Assembly (NCBI GenBank): GCA_000727475.1
Contig: KL647290.1
Location: 786,765 to 850,764, forward strand
DNA: 64,000 nucleotides
Direction of reading: 5' to 3'
DNA from: Sarcocystis neurona
Lineage: Eukaryota > Apicomplexa > Conoidasida > Eucoccidiorida > Sarcocystidae
Every line of letters starts with the position of its first letter. Position 1 is the first letter of the stretch. Shown here one piece after another: positions 36,301-47,841 of the stretch. A model generated the notes under the pieces. The model was not told where the DNA came from. It did not search any database and saw only the letters and a program-made list of their open reading frames with translations. Made by a program: the position numbers and the translations under genes.

Positions 36301-39300
36301 TTCGTCCACACGAATTCCACAAGAAAGTGCTTCTTCTTTTACTTCTCAAAAGTAGGGCAGAGAAAGAGGCCGGGGTGAAATAACGACAGATAGACAGGAC
36401 GAGACAGGTAGGTTGAAATTTGTCGATTCATTCCCTCAAGAAACAAATTTTGCTCCTGCAAAAACGTTTGTGTTCTTCCTTCAGACGAAAACCAGCATTT
36501 AACGAGGACCTTTCAGGATATCATAAGTCCACACAAACATAGAAGCATAACGACAAACACGCATTAACTGTATGTGTACGCGCAGCAGGTCGCGGTGCAT
36601 CTAGGGGAGATGGTATACTGCCGCCTACACGCAGAGAAATAGCAGGACAGCAGCCTGCATATATATATATATATGTGGGGGCTGACTCATAATCAAAGCA
36701 GACGCGAAGGCACAACGCTCGTCAAGTTTTTCGACAACATGTACAGCTTCCTATCGCATATAGAAACAGGCCGGAGGAAGCAACGGAGCCGCTGAGAGAA
36801 ACAGAAAAAAGAAAGACAGTGAAAGTGAGGAGAAAGTGGTGATGTGTATGCGAAGAGACTTGTGAACTTCTGTGGCTCTGACGGAAAGCAGCAAACTCGG
36901 CGTGTGAACTTGTGTCACACACGCGCGCCCTTCTCTTCATCTGCAAATTCAGAGACAGATACACCGTCGCCCTGGTGAATAAAGAGAAGAAGACAAACGA
37001 GAAGCAGAAGCGGTCGGAGGTTGTGTTCCTCTGCGTGGCCCCTCCTCCGTCCCCTTTCTTCGTCCCTTCAAGCGCGGCAGCGAGAAGAAAAAGCCCGGTA
37101 CGGACATGTATTTACGAACAGGAAGAAACCACTGCAGTCTTCCTGACGAAATTGGGACGCTCGTGTGTGCCTTTCTACCGAGGAACTCCTAGGCATAACC
37201 CTGCTGTTCGGGAAAGGACGAACAGGTCTTCTTCTCCCCTTCCGTTTTCTCGTTCGTCTCTTTTCCCGTCTTCTCCTTTCTTCTTCTTCTGCACTTTCTT
37301 CGCCTCTCTCATCTGCTGCCCTGCTGCTGTCTTCTCGTCTCTTTTTCTTTCCCCTTTCCTCCTCTTCTGACAAGGAGATTCTGTGTGGTTTCTGCGGTCG
37401 CATCTTCAAAAAATTCCGCAGACCACGCCACCGGTGCCTAGTGCCTCCATATGCACATCCACATACACATACATATGCATACAGATATAGATATATATGT
37501 GTGGCGTGGGGAAGGGAGCAGAGTCGTGCGAAGTACATATACATAGGGACGTCTATAGAAGGGATGGGTAACAAAGGGGACAGATTTGTGTGTATTGCAG
37601 AGGAGAGAGAAGATCAGGCAACTAGAGAACTTACGTTTTTCTTCGATAACGTCTACGGCTGCGTAGACGGCGAACTGCATGGAGAGCGCATCTTCGGTGT
37701 CGAAGAACTGCAGCGACAACGGCTCGTTCTGAGCGCGTGAAGAGAGAGAAAAACAGAAGGCGGCGGAGAGTAAAGCAGCACAGCACACAGCAAAGGAGCA
37801 GCTGGCAAGGGGGCCTCGGAGAACGAAGGGAGCAGGGGAAAGGGCAGAAGAGGATGAAGACAGCAGAAAACTGCAACGGCAGAGAACGGCGGCGAAGAAG
37901 AGGAAGGGGAACAACTCGAGAAAAAGAGACGAGAATGGGAGAGCGAAAAGGGCGGGAAGAGAAAAAAAGGAGGAAAAGGGACGAAGCAGCGGCGGGCAGT
38001 CCACACCGTCTCGCCGGATGAACCGAAGAGACGGCACGCGGAAGAGACAGAGGGAGACGGAGACAGAAAAGAGAGGGTCGAGCACCAAGAGGGAAACCAG
38101 AAGAAGAAGAAAGAGGAGAGCGAGAGAAGAAGACACGAAAAGGAAAAGAGTAAGAAATACAGAAAAGCCAGATGGAGAAGAAGAAGTCGCAGAGGACAGG
38201 AATATGCGGAAAAGAAGGAAAATTACACGTACAGGGAAATCCAGGAAGCTGCTTCATTCGTTGACAGATGTGATGAACACACGACTCCACGCGTACGCAG
38301 TTTTTTAAAGAGATTTACACACACAAACGCGGCTCGACCTCTGTCTAGGAAACACGTAGACGCTTTCCAATACACAAACTTTTAAACACATGTTAAACGC
38401 AGATGCAAGGCTACACATACCTACATATATATATATATGTATGTACATACATTGGTGATTGCTGAGAGACTCATTGGAAATATATACGCATAGATAAACA
38501 GATCTATCTCTATATGCACATATATGTGTATGGAAGTATCTACACACTTACATATATATATATGTATGTATGGGAATTTCAGTAGATGTGTGAACAGATG
38601 ACGAAAGACAACCGCAGTCCCCCCCCTCAGTCTGCGTAGACACCGACACAAGATAGACAGAGACACAGAGAGAAAGAAAGAAGGAAAAAGTAGAGGACGA
38701 GGAGGAGGAGGGAACAACTGTTTTAAATTTACATTTACACACTGGTGTACAGAGAGTCCCCGTAGAAAATCAAACGTACACAAATACATATATATATATG
38801 TATATATATACGTAGGGGCGCGCAGATCTGTTTAAGGGAATTCTCCTACACACTTCAACGACAACATATATTTATAGAGAGAGAAAATGAGGGAGAAAAA
38901 GAGAGAGGGAGGCGCATACGCCTGTAGATGAAAAACGCCGTAGGTAATCAAGTGTATATACACATATATATGTAGACAGTGAGAAAGAGAGAGGGAGAAA
39001 GATATAGAAAGGCAGACACACATGTTTGTGTATACATGTATGTATATATAGGGACACACATGTCTGTATATGAGAAACCCCGTAAACAGTCAAGTATATA
39101 TATATATATATGTAGACAGAGAGAAAGTGAGAGAGGAAGAGAGATATAGATAGACAGATAGATAGGTAGACACACATGTCTTTGTATATATATTCGTATG
39201 TATATGTAGGGACACACATGCCTGTATATGAGAATCCCCCTACAGAATCGAATGTGGACATATGTACACATATGAAGGTAGATAAACAGATAGCTAGACA

Positions 39301-40257
39301 TAGACATATATATGTATACATACGGGTGGATAGATAGACATATGCATATAGAGAGAGAGACGTAGCTGAATAGGCATATAAACATAGATAAATATATAAA
39401 GGCAGATATATAGTAGATAAATAGATATATAAATTCATATAGAGAGACAGATACAGGGACACATATGTTTTTCCAGAGCAGTGCCCTTAAAATTCGACTA
39501 TACACATGTGTGTACGTGTATACACATATATAGAGGTAGAGAGACGTACATATATATTTATATATATATATATATATATGAATAGATAGATAGATATAGG
39601 GTCACACATCACTATGTGTATCGATTGTATGCATACAATTGCATATGTATATATGCCCATACGTATATACTGATGTGTGTTTCCCTACTTGTGTAGACAT
39701 ATATATATATATATATTGTATGTATATATATATGTGTACATATGTTTGCCTATATTACGCGACGAAATACGTGGGCGTATGCAAACAGCCACACACAGCC
39801 AGAGGAAGTGGCAGATTTTATAAAAAGAGGGCCAAGCAGGCAAGATGAAGCAGCCCAGATTTCTTTTTACTCACACATACCTACCCACGTGAATATATAT
39901 ATATATATGTATATATGACGGTGGCCACGGAGACACATGCTTTATATAGGTAGAGAAAACGGACAGAGGGTGAGGCAGAGAAGAAGGGGAAGGACAAGAA
40001 AAAAAAGGGAGAGGAAGAGGAGAAATACGAAGAAGAACAGGTGGACGAAGAGGTGGGGGCCGAAGGGAGCCACGAGGAAGAAAACGAGGACGTGGAACAC
40101 CAGCAGAAGACCGAAGAGGTTGAGGATGAAGAGGAAGACGTAACGGAAGAAGGGAAGACGAGGAAAAGGAAGAATACGAAGAAGAAGAAGAAGAATATGA
40201 AAGATGTGCATTGAGGCGTACATGTGCGCCGATGAAGCAGACGCAGGCCACGACCAT
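32833..40257 (-). CDS. TRAPPC2L: TRAPPC2L-like TRAPP complex subunit
   Basis: A small longin-fold (sedlin family) subunit of the TRAPP tethering complex that acts with Rab GTPases at the Golgi. Five exons on minus: 40257-40222, 37728-37635, 36154-35826, 33546-33453 and 32858-32833. Junction phases (0, 1, 0, 1) agree and give 192 aa. Exon 1 encodes only MVVACVCFIGAH; exon 2 NEPLSLQFF...AVDVIEEK; exon 3 ends FLGAICPALCLTRDYLLYAY, VKIVAAIEQ and QDIRS; exon 4 starts LFRRLHRLYADSVCNPFLLG; exon 5 adds EIFLGFFQ and stop. The joined order matches the family: conserved start, ISLDV-like helix, DYKVYGYV-like strand, RKLH helix and CNPF motif. The usual loop before FLGxxxP is enlarged by a Gln and poly-Ala insertion of about 50 residues (CTG repeat at about 35980-36075). 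Introns are 0.6 to 2.5 kb, so over 90 percent of the locus is intron. The 26-nt last exon is the weakest part. Confidence 0.85.
33755..35125 (+). repeat. 1.4-kb polypyrimidine tract in TRAPPC2L intron 3
   Basis: The stretch is almost pure C/T with scattered A (TCTATCTCT, TTTCTCTC), giving Ser/Leu/Phe/Tyr frames up to 263 codons that are not proteins. It lies inside the intron between exons 3 and 4; relative to TRAPPC2L the sense strand is purine-rich here, opposite to the usual tract orientation in this window. Confidence 0.8.
35578..35800. repeat. About 90-bp tandem repeat near TRAPPC2L exon 3 donor
   Basis: Three units begin near 35578, 35671 and 35758, each starting CACACACAGAGAC. The first two also share GGGAAAWTTTGGGAG and a TTTCGTRKR end. 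The array ends about 25 bp from the exon 3 donor at 35825. Confidence 0.7.
37737..38240 (-). other. Sense-strand polypyrimidine tract, TRAPPC2L intron 1
   Basis: The plus strand is purine-rich (AGAGAGAAAAACAGAAGGCGGCGGAG onward) for 500 bp, starting 9 bp beyond the exon 2 acceptor, so the sense strand carries a 500-nt CT-rich tract into the splice site. Another purine-rich block lies at 39950-40200 next to exon 1. Confidence 0.7.
38741..39250. repeat. About 150-bp tandem repeat in TRAPPC2L intron 1
   Basis: Units start at 38922, 39064 and 39222 with CTGTAKATGA followed by a CCCCGTA/CGCCGTA-type core, TCAAGTRTATA, (TA)n, GTAGACAGWGAGAAAG, a purine stretch and GGGACACACATG. A partial copy is at about 38755. 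Spacing is 142 and 158 bp. The rest of the intron to 39900 is (TA)n and GATA-type repeat. Confidence 0.75.
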
Positions 40258-41519
40258 CTTTACAATCCGGGAGAATCTCTGCAGCAGTCAAACAATTTCG
40301 ACGTTCTCTTCCAAAGCCGGGGTCTTCGATTCTTCTTCTTCTTCGCCCACGCTTTCTTCTATATTCTCTTACTTGTACACACGTATATACGTGCGCCTGT
40401 ATTATTACATATATACATACATATACACAGATAGACATACATACAGAGAGAGAGATGGGCATACATATATATATATGTGTATGTAGACCCATATATATAT
40501 ATATACACATTAGATAGGTAGAGGTTGAGAGTCCTACCGATACATACATATATGTGGATAGACGTACACACATACGTGTAGCGCTACGCAATAGTATTTA
40601 CACCTCCGAATATGGAGTAGGAAGACTGCTTTATATACACATGTATACATATAGGTAGTAACGCATATACATATATATGTATAGGTGCAACTAGGCGAGC
40701 GTATGCAACACCTACGTACACAACTATTTGAGGGAGAAGAGCTACAAACAAACATGTACATATATATCCGACTACCACTACGTATATGGAGGAGTGGGCT
40801 TCGAAGAAAATTGAAGTGTAAAGGCAAGAACTCGAGGAAATATAGAGACACGGCACAACAAACACACACACAGAGAAGGAAAAAGAGAGAGAAATCTACC
40901 TACGTATACATACACGCACCGAGAACAGACACGAATATTCAGTACTGCCCATCCATACACATATATATAGGTAGACAGATATGCATATATGTGTATGTAT
41001 AGGCGAGAGCATATACATAGTAACAGCTGTGGACACGAGGGCCTGATTTGCAAGAGTCAGCAACTTCTCGTGGAAACTCGTTTTTGCCGAAGAGTACGTA
41101 AAGAGCCTCTGTACTTTCAAACGCAGTTCCTTCGCGCTAGCAGGAACTTCCCTTTCGCGCAGACATTTCTGCGGTCAAAAGAAATACATCGTCTCCCAAG
41201 AAAAGAGAGACAGAAAGAGAGAGAGAGAGAGACACGAAAAGGGACACAGGGAGATAGCTCCATCTACCCACACCTCTACGGATATATATACACGTGCAAG
41301 GGCGTGTAGCAGCTTGGTGGTAGTAGGATGCAGAAGAATATCTTGTATATTGACGCATATACGGATCCCAGACCTTTACGCCAAGATTTCTAGTCGTTTA
41401 CATATATTTATTTGTATACACACACAAACACACACGTGCACATATATATACGGGAGTCTGAAAGGGAGGAAGGGGGCACGGCACAGCACACAGCTTCAGC
41501 CTCTGCTTCGCGCTGTTGG

Positions 41520-41540
41520 TGAGGTGTACGTACACCCGAG
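41520..41540. promoter_or_regulatory. Dispersed 21-bp palindromic element, copy 3
   Basis: TGAGGTGTACGTACACCCGAG, identical to copy 1 across all 21 bases; the core is 41523-41536. It lies about 1.27 kb upstream of the TRAPPC2L start codon in the space shared with SF3B2. Confidence 0.55.
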
Positions 41541-44500
41541 ACGAGCCGATCTTTTCGAGAGAGGCAGGCTGTGCAGCAACAGCAGCAGCGCGTAAACGCC
41601 TCTTTCTCCTCCTCTCTCTTCCTTTGCGTCACCTTTTTGCTCGGTTGAAACGCGCAGAAACACACGTGCCACGCTCTACGCGGAGGAACTGCGCTGGGGG
41701 AGGAACTGCCTCTTCCACGCGTTTTGCTCGCGTACGTGCGTAGTAGACCACCGGAGAATGACGAGGGAAGAACGTTTCTCGTTTGTCGAGAAGATGGACG
41801 ACAACAACAATTGCTGCCCTTTTGAGGAGTAAAGAGAGCAAGGGAAAAGTTGAGAGAGGGGGGGATTTGCCTGCTGGGAAGGGAAAGGCACTGAGCGACC
41901 TACGACGCACCGTATGAGGCCTCGGCGTAGAAGAGAAAATCAACAACTTCGCGTCTGTGGACGAAGGAAAGGAGAAAGAGAAGACGACTAAGACTTCTTC
42001 TGGCCAACCTAAGGTGCGAAAGCGCGGAAAAAATTGTTTTGTTCCGTGGATGAACAAGAAGACTCCCGCATAAAAGGCATTTCTGCTTTGAACGTTCAAC
42101 TGCTGAAGGCACACGACAGGAGAGACGCTGCTGGAGACCAGCGAATCGCAGAAAAAGAGAGGAAAAAGGAGCGGCGTCAAGAGATGTTGGCTTGGAAAGG
42201 CGAAAGGCCTTTGAACCGCTGAAAAGAGACTCCTCACCGTTTCTCTCAAAACAAAGCACGCCGTTTCTGAGAAGAAAACGGCATCGCTAACGCTGCCCAG
42301 TGTTCACTCCTGAAAGAGATAGAGAACGAGATAGTCCGCGATATAGTCTTGTACCGATACATACGTATACATATGCATGCAAGTATGTAGGTATATATGT
42401 ATATACGTATGTATGGATGTATGTGTGTATGTAGTCATGCACATACATATATAGACATATATATGTAGCTATGTGTAAGTGTATAGAGGTACGTATGCAT
42501 GTATGTATGTGGACGTAGATATATGTGCGTATAAGGAGAGCGTGTCCCCCCATTGAACGGAGGGATTCAACTCTATCAAAAACTTGGCGACGGAGGCTAC
42601 TGCGAGAAAAGAAAGGAAAACAAGTTTTTGACAAAAAAAGAGTTTCGGGAGGAGCCCCGACAACAGTAGTAGTAGCAGCCGTAGCCGCAGGTGATACGAG
42701 AGACGCCACCAGATACGTGTGTACAAGCACCGATGCGTGGCTTTCGTCTACTCGTAATAAATATGTGTATATATATATATATCACAGGTATATATCGATG
42801 TCTCTCTTGTGCCGGAGGAGGCGCAGCCAACGCATTTACGTGTGCGGCGTCTACACCTATGTGTGTAGGTAAAGAGGTTAAGGTGTATTGATCAAAACCG
42901 AATTATTGATGCGTGTAGACTGCTTGTGCGTCCATGTAGGGGAGGGGGACAAGCGCTGGCGTAAAAGAGTGTGTAGGAAGGCGACGAGCAATGTCAGAGA
43001 AGACAAGAAGCAACAAGAAAAAGGCTGCGGAGAAATGCATCAGAACTGGTGGAAGCGGTGGGTGTGGAACCGAAAAGCAGTCACCGCACATAAATAGCTA
43101 ACTGTTGATAACGAGGCAAGAATGCAACGGGAACAAGCAAAGAGACACTTAAATGCGGGAGGCGCCGTGGTAGGTCCCATCCGGCATGGAAGTATTCGTT
43201 TTCGAAGATTCTTTATTTCTCGGAAGCCGACTTTCTGGTGGAAACAGCGGTTTCACTGGTTGTGAAGAAAAATCGCAGGAAATATCGCCCTTAGAATAGG
43301 GCGAGAAGTCTTTCTCTAGAGCATACGAACGGCAGTTCTGCTTTCGAGAAGCCAGTAGAAAAGATATTACTTTTCGATGTCACGCGATAGACAACAGGGC
43401 AGTAACTCTTTCGGGAACAAGCGAAGAACGGTAACTTTACCACCACGAAGAAAAAAAAGGAACATCGTGCTCCTTCCTGGAGAAACGAGACTAGTGTACG
43501 AGAGTGAGTAAAAAGCAATTCGAGAACTGTGAAAGAAGGTCAGGGGAGGAAGATCGACGACAGGAAAAGGCCTCACGTGGAAAAGACAACATAAATCTCG
43601 GTTGCGCATTCGACAGAAAAGCTCACGCGGAAAGAAAGCATGCAGCCGGGAGTTCCATGCGTCTCACGCTCCAACATCTTTACACAAAACTAACTGAATA
43701 ATTCTTCCTAAATTCCGAGGAAGAGCAGTCAGTGAAGAGAGACAGAAAGAATGCAGAAGAAAGAACAACTGGTACGAACGCGCAGACAAACATGGACCGA
43801 TGATCCACCGACGTTTGTATGCATGTCCGTCTGTACGTGTGTACACACATTTGTGAATAGGTTTACTGATGTATACAGGAAGAGTATACACGTGTGCTGA
43901 TAGACGGAAAAAGAAAAACGAGACATATACAAACTACACAGCCACACATATGTATATATGTGCCTCACCTAAACAAGTTCGTAGACACACAGTGGATATA
44001 CTTATGTATGTATGTATGTATGCATATATACATATATATGTGCACGCGTAATGCTACACAAGCAGACGCAGTAGTCTTGTATATGTTTGCGTGGAAGGCA
44101 TCCTCTCCAGTCCCAGTGTAGCGAACCATAGCAAAAGTGGACGAATGCCTGGGTGCCCATAGCTGTATACACCGACGGACGGGTGCGAGGATAGGTATAC
44201 GGGTATTCGTATATATCATTTTAAAATCGCAGGCGAAATACTAGTAGTATGATTGCAGGTATTTTCGGACAAGAACTCATATGTGTGTGTGTGTCTGAAA
44301 AAATTGTGCACGTGTTACGATGTTACGCTTGACTCAGAGAGTGCCGGTCCATGGCCGGCTCTAGTCGGTGATACAGTATCTGGAATAACACGTCACCATC
44401 CACATCAAGATACACGCGTTTTGACTTTGTCACTGCTCCTGCACTTCCGGTGTAGGCATGAAAGTAGACCTACGCATTTACACGTGTAGCCCAACTGTGC

Positions 44501-46006
44501 ACGTCTTGACGCAAATACCTGTATCAACATGTGTGCACGGTCGGACACCTGGATAGACGGTTAACCAGAATTCCACTTTCGCGTCTTCTGGAGTATCCCT
44601 AGGTAGACTACAGCCCCCAGATCGCAGGATTCGCTTAGGTCGTGGGTGTACATTTGAGTCCAAAACTTCCGCACTGTTGAGTCGTCAACACGCCTGAGGA
44701 GAGATGCGAGTGCTGCTGGCCAGTGATTCATCACACACACCACAGTGTGTGCGAATTTCGTATGTAAGCGTATGTGTGTGTATACGTAGACATATACATA
44801 AGTGGATATATTGTGCGGATTCAATAATTTAACTCCGTATACCAGAAAAACTAGTACTGGGAGTCGCTGGGACATCACGTAGAGTATCTACGTAACACAA
44901 CGCGAGACGTGCCTTCTAGAGGGATGCATAGAAAGAATTTTTTGTCAGTGTTTCACTTGTTACAACACAATGTAAGCACGCGCCGGGTTTTCGACGTGCG
45001 CCCCACTTTTGGTGTATCCAAGTTCATCGATTAGTTATCTGACTTCTCTTGAATTTGAAGCACTTTTTAACAATTTTGCCGACAGCTGCACTTCAGTTAA
45101 GTCGCTTGGACGAATCGACGTAGCCACTGTTATACTGTTTACCCACACCTGTACGGCTGCGAGTGTACCACGCATCGGAAGCGGTAATGCTGAGTGATTC
45201 CTTTCCGCGTACGGAAACAGGATACAGGCTTTTCAAATTGCACTTTTTGTAGTCGTGTGTGTACGTGTATCCTGTAAGGGGTTATACACATAAAAACGTA
45301 CGTGTGCGTATGTATGCGTGTAGTTGAAATTCACGTATACGCATGTAGGTTGCATTCGCACGAGTCGTTAGTGTTCAAAGGGTAACAAAAGCTGGAGGCT
45401 TTACACTGTGAGACAGATAGAACTTCATATGCTGTTACAGGCGCGTTGTGAGCGTTCGTGTTGCTGGACTAGACGGTTTCCACGTGCAACGTCGAGGCTG
45501 TCACGCAAGTATCATCCTCTTGATAGCTTCGCATTTTCTATGTACAACTATATATGTATGCACATGTATATATGTGTACACACGTACGTATCTGTAACTC
45601 TGTAAGTACAAGTCGCGGCAGGTAGCGGCATTACCTGCAATAAGAAAGTGTTCCGTAGTGAGCGCTTCATCGTTTCGATAGGCAAACTCTATGGGCACGT
45701 CAAAATGAAAGACTACTCTGTGATTTACAGAGCACAATCGGGGACGCGAACGACGCGTGCTACCCATAGTATGCATGAGTATGCTACGCGCGTGTGCGCG
45801 CGTGTCTCTTTTCATATCAGTCGTCTTCGTTTACGTGAAGACGTCGCCCAGACGAAGAAAAATCCCAAATAGCCTCTGCGTTATTACCCTAAACGGCATC
45901 GAGCATTCACGGCAGTCTCGCACGAAGTGTTATGCGAAGTCGCCATGTGTGTACGTTGGTATCACCTGTGTTGAGTGATCCGCACACGTACACAAGAGGC
46001 AGGAAC

Positions 46007-46196
46007 CACGACCCCTCTGCTGACCATTCGTTTATATTAAGCGAAGGATGAGAACACATTCGTTATCATCAAGACGGGACAGTGTCTCTCGGCTTGCACT
46101 TAGCACGACCCGTCTGCTCACCATTCGTTTATATTAAGCGAAGGATGAGAACACATTCGTTACAATCAAGACGGGACAGTGTCTCTCGGCTTGCAC
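46007..46196. repeat. 97-bp tandem duplication
   Basis: Two near-identical copies, 46007-46103 and 46104-46196, share CACGACCCSTCTGCTSACC, ATTCGTTTATATTAAGCGAA and GTGTCTCTCGGCTTGCAC. Only a handful of substitutions separate them, so the duplication is recent. Confidence 0.9.
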
Positions 46197-46699
46197 GCCT
46201 ACCACTTACACACACGGATTTTCACTAGTATGTCTCGACATACGTGTGCTAGTACGTACAATTTAAAGACGTACTGTCGTTATAAACCATACGTAGAAGC
46301 GTAAAAAACGTGAGAGTAATAGTGCTTTCACATATCCGAAAGCACTGCACACGCCTTGCGCTATCGCGCAGGTGTCTATATATCTACATGTACGCCTGTG
46401 AGAACACGTAATAATATATCAGAGATTGATCAATAGGGAGGGACGGGGACCCGATACGGTTGTGTATGACTGGAAACGTCCGCTCTTGAAATTATGTGTT
46501 ATCACGAACCTAGGAGAATTGGACGCTGACTAATGCAGAGATTAACAGGCAGTGAGCGTGTATGTTGAAGTCTCCTTCGCTGTACGCGGATGACGGTGCG
46601 TGAGAACGCGTTACGATACACTTCTCTGTGACCAAGCATGTATGTCTAGTGGAGTGGCTACAAAGCGACGCATACGTTCACATGGAAGGTCTGCGTGTT

Positions 46700-47622
46700 A
46701 TTGCCGCGAGTGTGTGAGTACGACGGCATATACGTTCGTCGAAGGCCGCTTTCTGTGTGAGCACGGTCGTTTTTTCAATGCTGCGTACATCGCAGGACCA
46801 ACCTGAGCGTCGGCAACCGCACGCTGCAGCTCGGTAACACATCTGCAAACACGTCTTTTCATCAGTTTCCGTTCTGTGACGCCAAGGGTGGACCGCGGGT
46901 GCTCTTACGGGTGGCGCCTGGGAGCGGACTGGGCTCCACACTGGTTACAATGATACAAGTGCCTTCGTCGTCTTGCAATTAGACTTAATCCATGCGGCGC
47001 GGCTCGTAATCGTGTTTCTGATACTAAACTGCCAGACTGCGAAGTTTCACCAGAACTGCCAGCGTGTCTGTTTTAGATGTAATCACGCAGACGCCAAATC
47101 ACCCGCTTCGAGCAGAAACGCCTCTGACCACCTCAGGACGCTGTTGCCTACTCCCTACCTGTGCTGTAAAGGCCCGGTGCCGTGTCTGTGCCATGTGATA
47201 ATCTGTGCGAGCTCCCTAGTTGTGTCTGGTGTGAAAACGGTGGTGCCACCCGCCGTCGCGTTGCCAGTAATGTGAGTGAGGTTCACGGTGGTCCCGACAT
47301 AATACTGATCCTGCAACGTATATCCTCCATACATTTGAAACAGCTACTCTTTACGACATATTCCGGTTCGGTGAAGCCGTTGTACTGCAGTTCGTCTTTG
47401 GTGTCAACGGTGTTTGACACCTTTCCATAATCGATGTTTTCTGCTGCTGATATAGTACCGCCCTTGCCCCTGCAGCACACAACGACTATACATCCGCCGT
47501 GCCTGCGCCAAGCGTTGGCGCCGCTGCTGCCCCTTTGAGGAAGAGAGATGGAGGTGGTGAATTTAATTTTATTGGCAACACCGGCGATGTGGCCGCTTCC
47601 TTCCCAACCAGTCTTTCACATT
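46700..47622 (-). pseudogene. Protein-like, interrupted minus-strand coding remnant
   Basis: Reading right to left, several adjacent non-repetitive frames look like one coding sequence in different frames. From about 47622 to 47283 a frame without ATG includes GKVSNTVDTKDELQYNG. From about 47350 to 47166 another includes LQDQYYVGTTVNLTHITGN with two N-glycosylation-type sites, ending at a donor-like CACAG|GTAGGG. A third around 46850-46700 follows TTTGCAG and includes CVTELQRAVADAQVGPAMYA. The pieces may be exons of a real gene or a decayed copy. I do not recognise the family; a surface antigen or a mobile or viral relic are both possible. Composition differs from the CAG-rich neighbours. Confidence 0.25.
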
Positions 47623-47841
47623 GCTTAGTGGCGACAAGCGAATGTGGCGGCTATCCGGATATTTGCAGAGGAATGTGAGAGACGGCATACCACCTCCTCT
47701 ACGCGTACATGCGATCTCGCGGGCGGGTGGGCGATAAAAAGTTGCGTTTCCTTCTTAAAAACAAGTGAGTGACTTCTTATCGTGAAAGCCGTCCCATCGC
47801 AAGACTTGACGATCGAACACTCTGTCGCAGAGCGTCCGACA

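Noticed and set aside
35947..36378. 143-codon plus frame starting MAPKKHSAEAAV
   Set aside because: Antisense to TRAPPC2L exon 3; the minus strand carries the conserved family motifs.
41757..42060. Short plus frames MTREERFSFVEKMDD and INNFASVDEGKEKEKTTKT
   Set aside because: Protein-like, but splice phases between them do not agree and the opposite strand is equally open; no gene could be supported.
42940..43095. Faint similarity to the basic N-terminal region of nascent-polypeptide-associated complex beta
   Set aside because: It needs a frameshift to align, covers under 20 residues and has no following conserved block.
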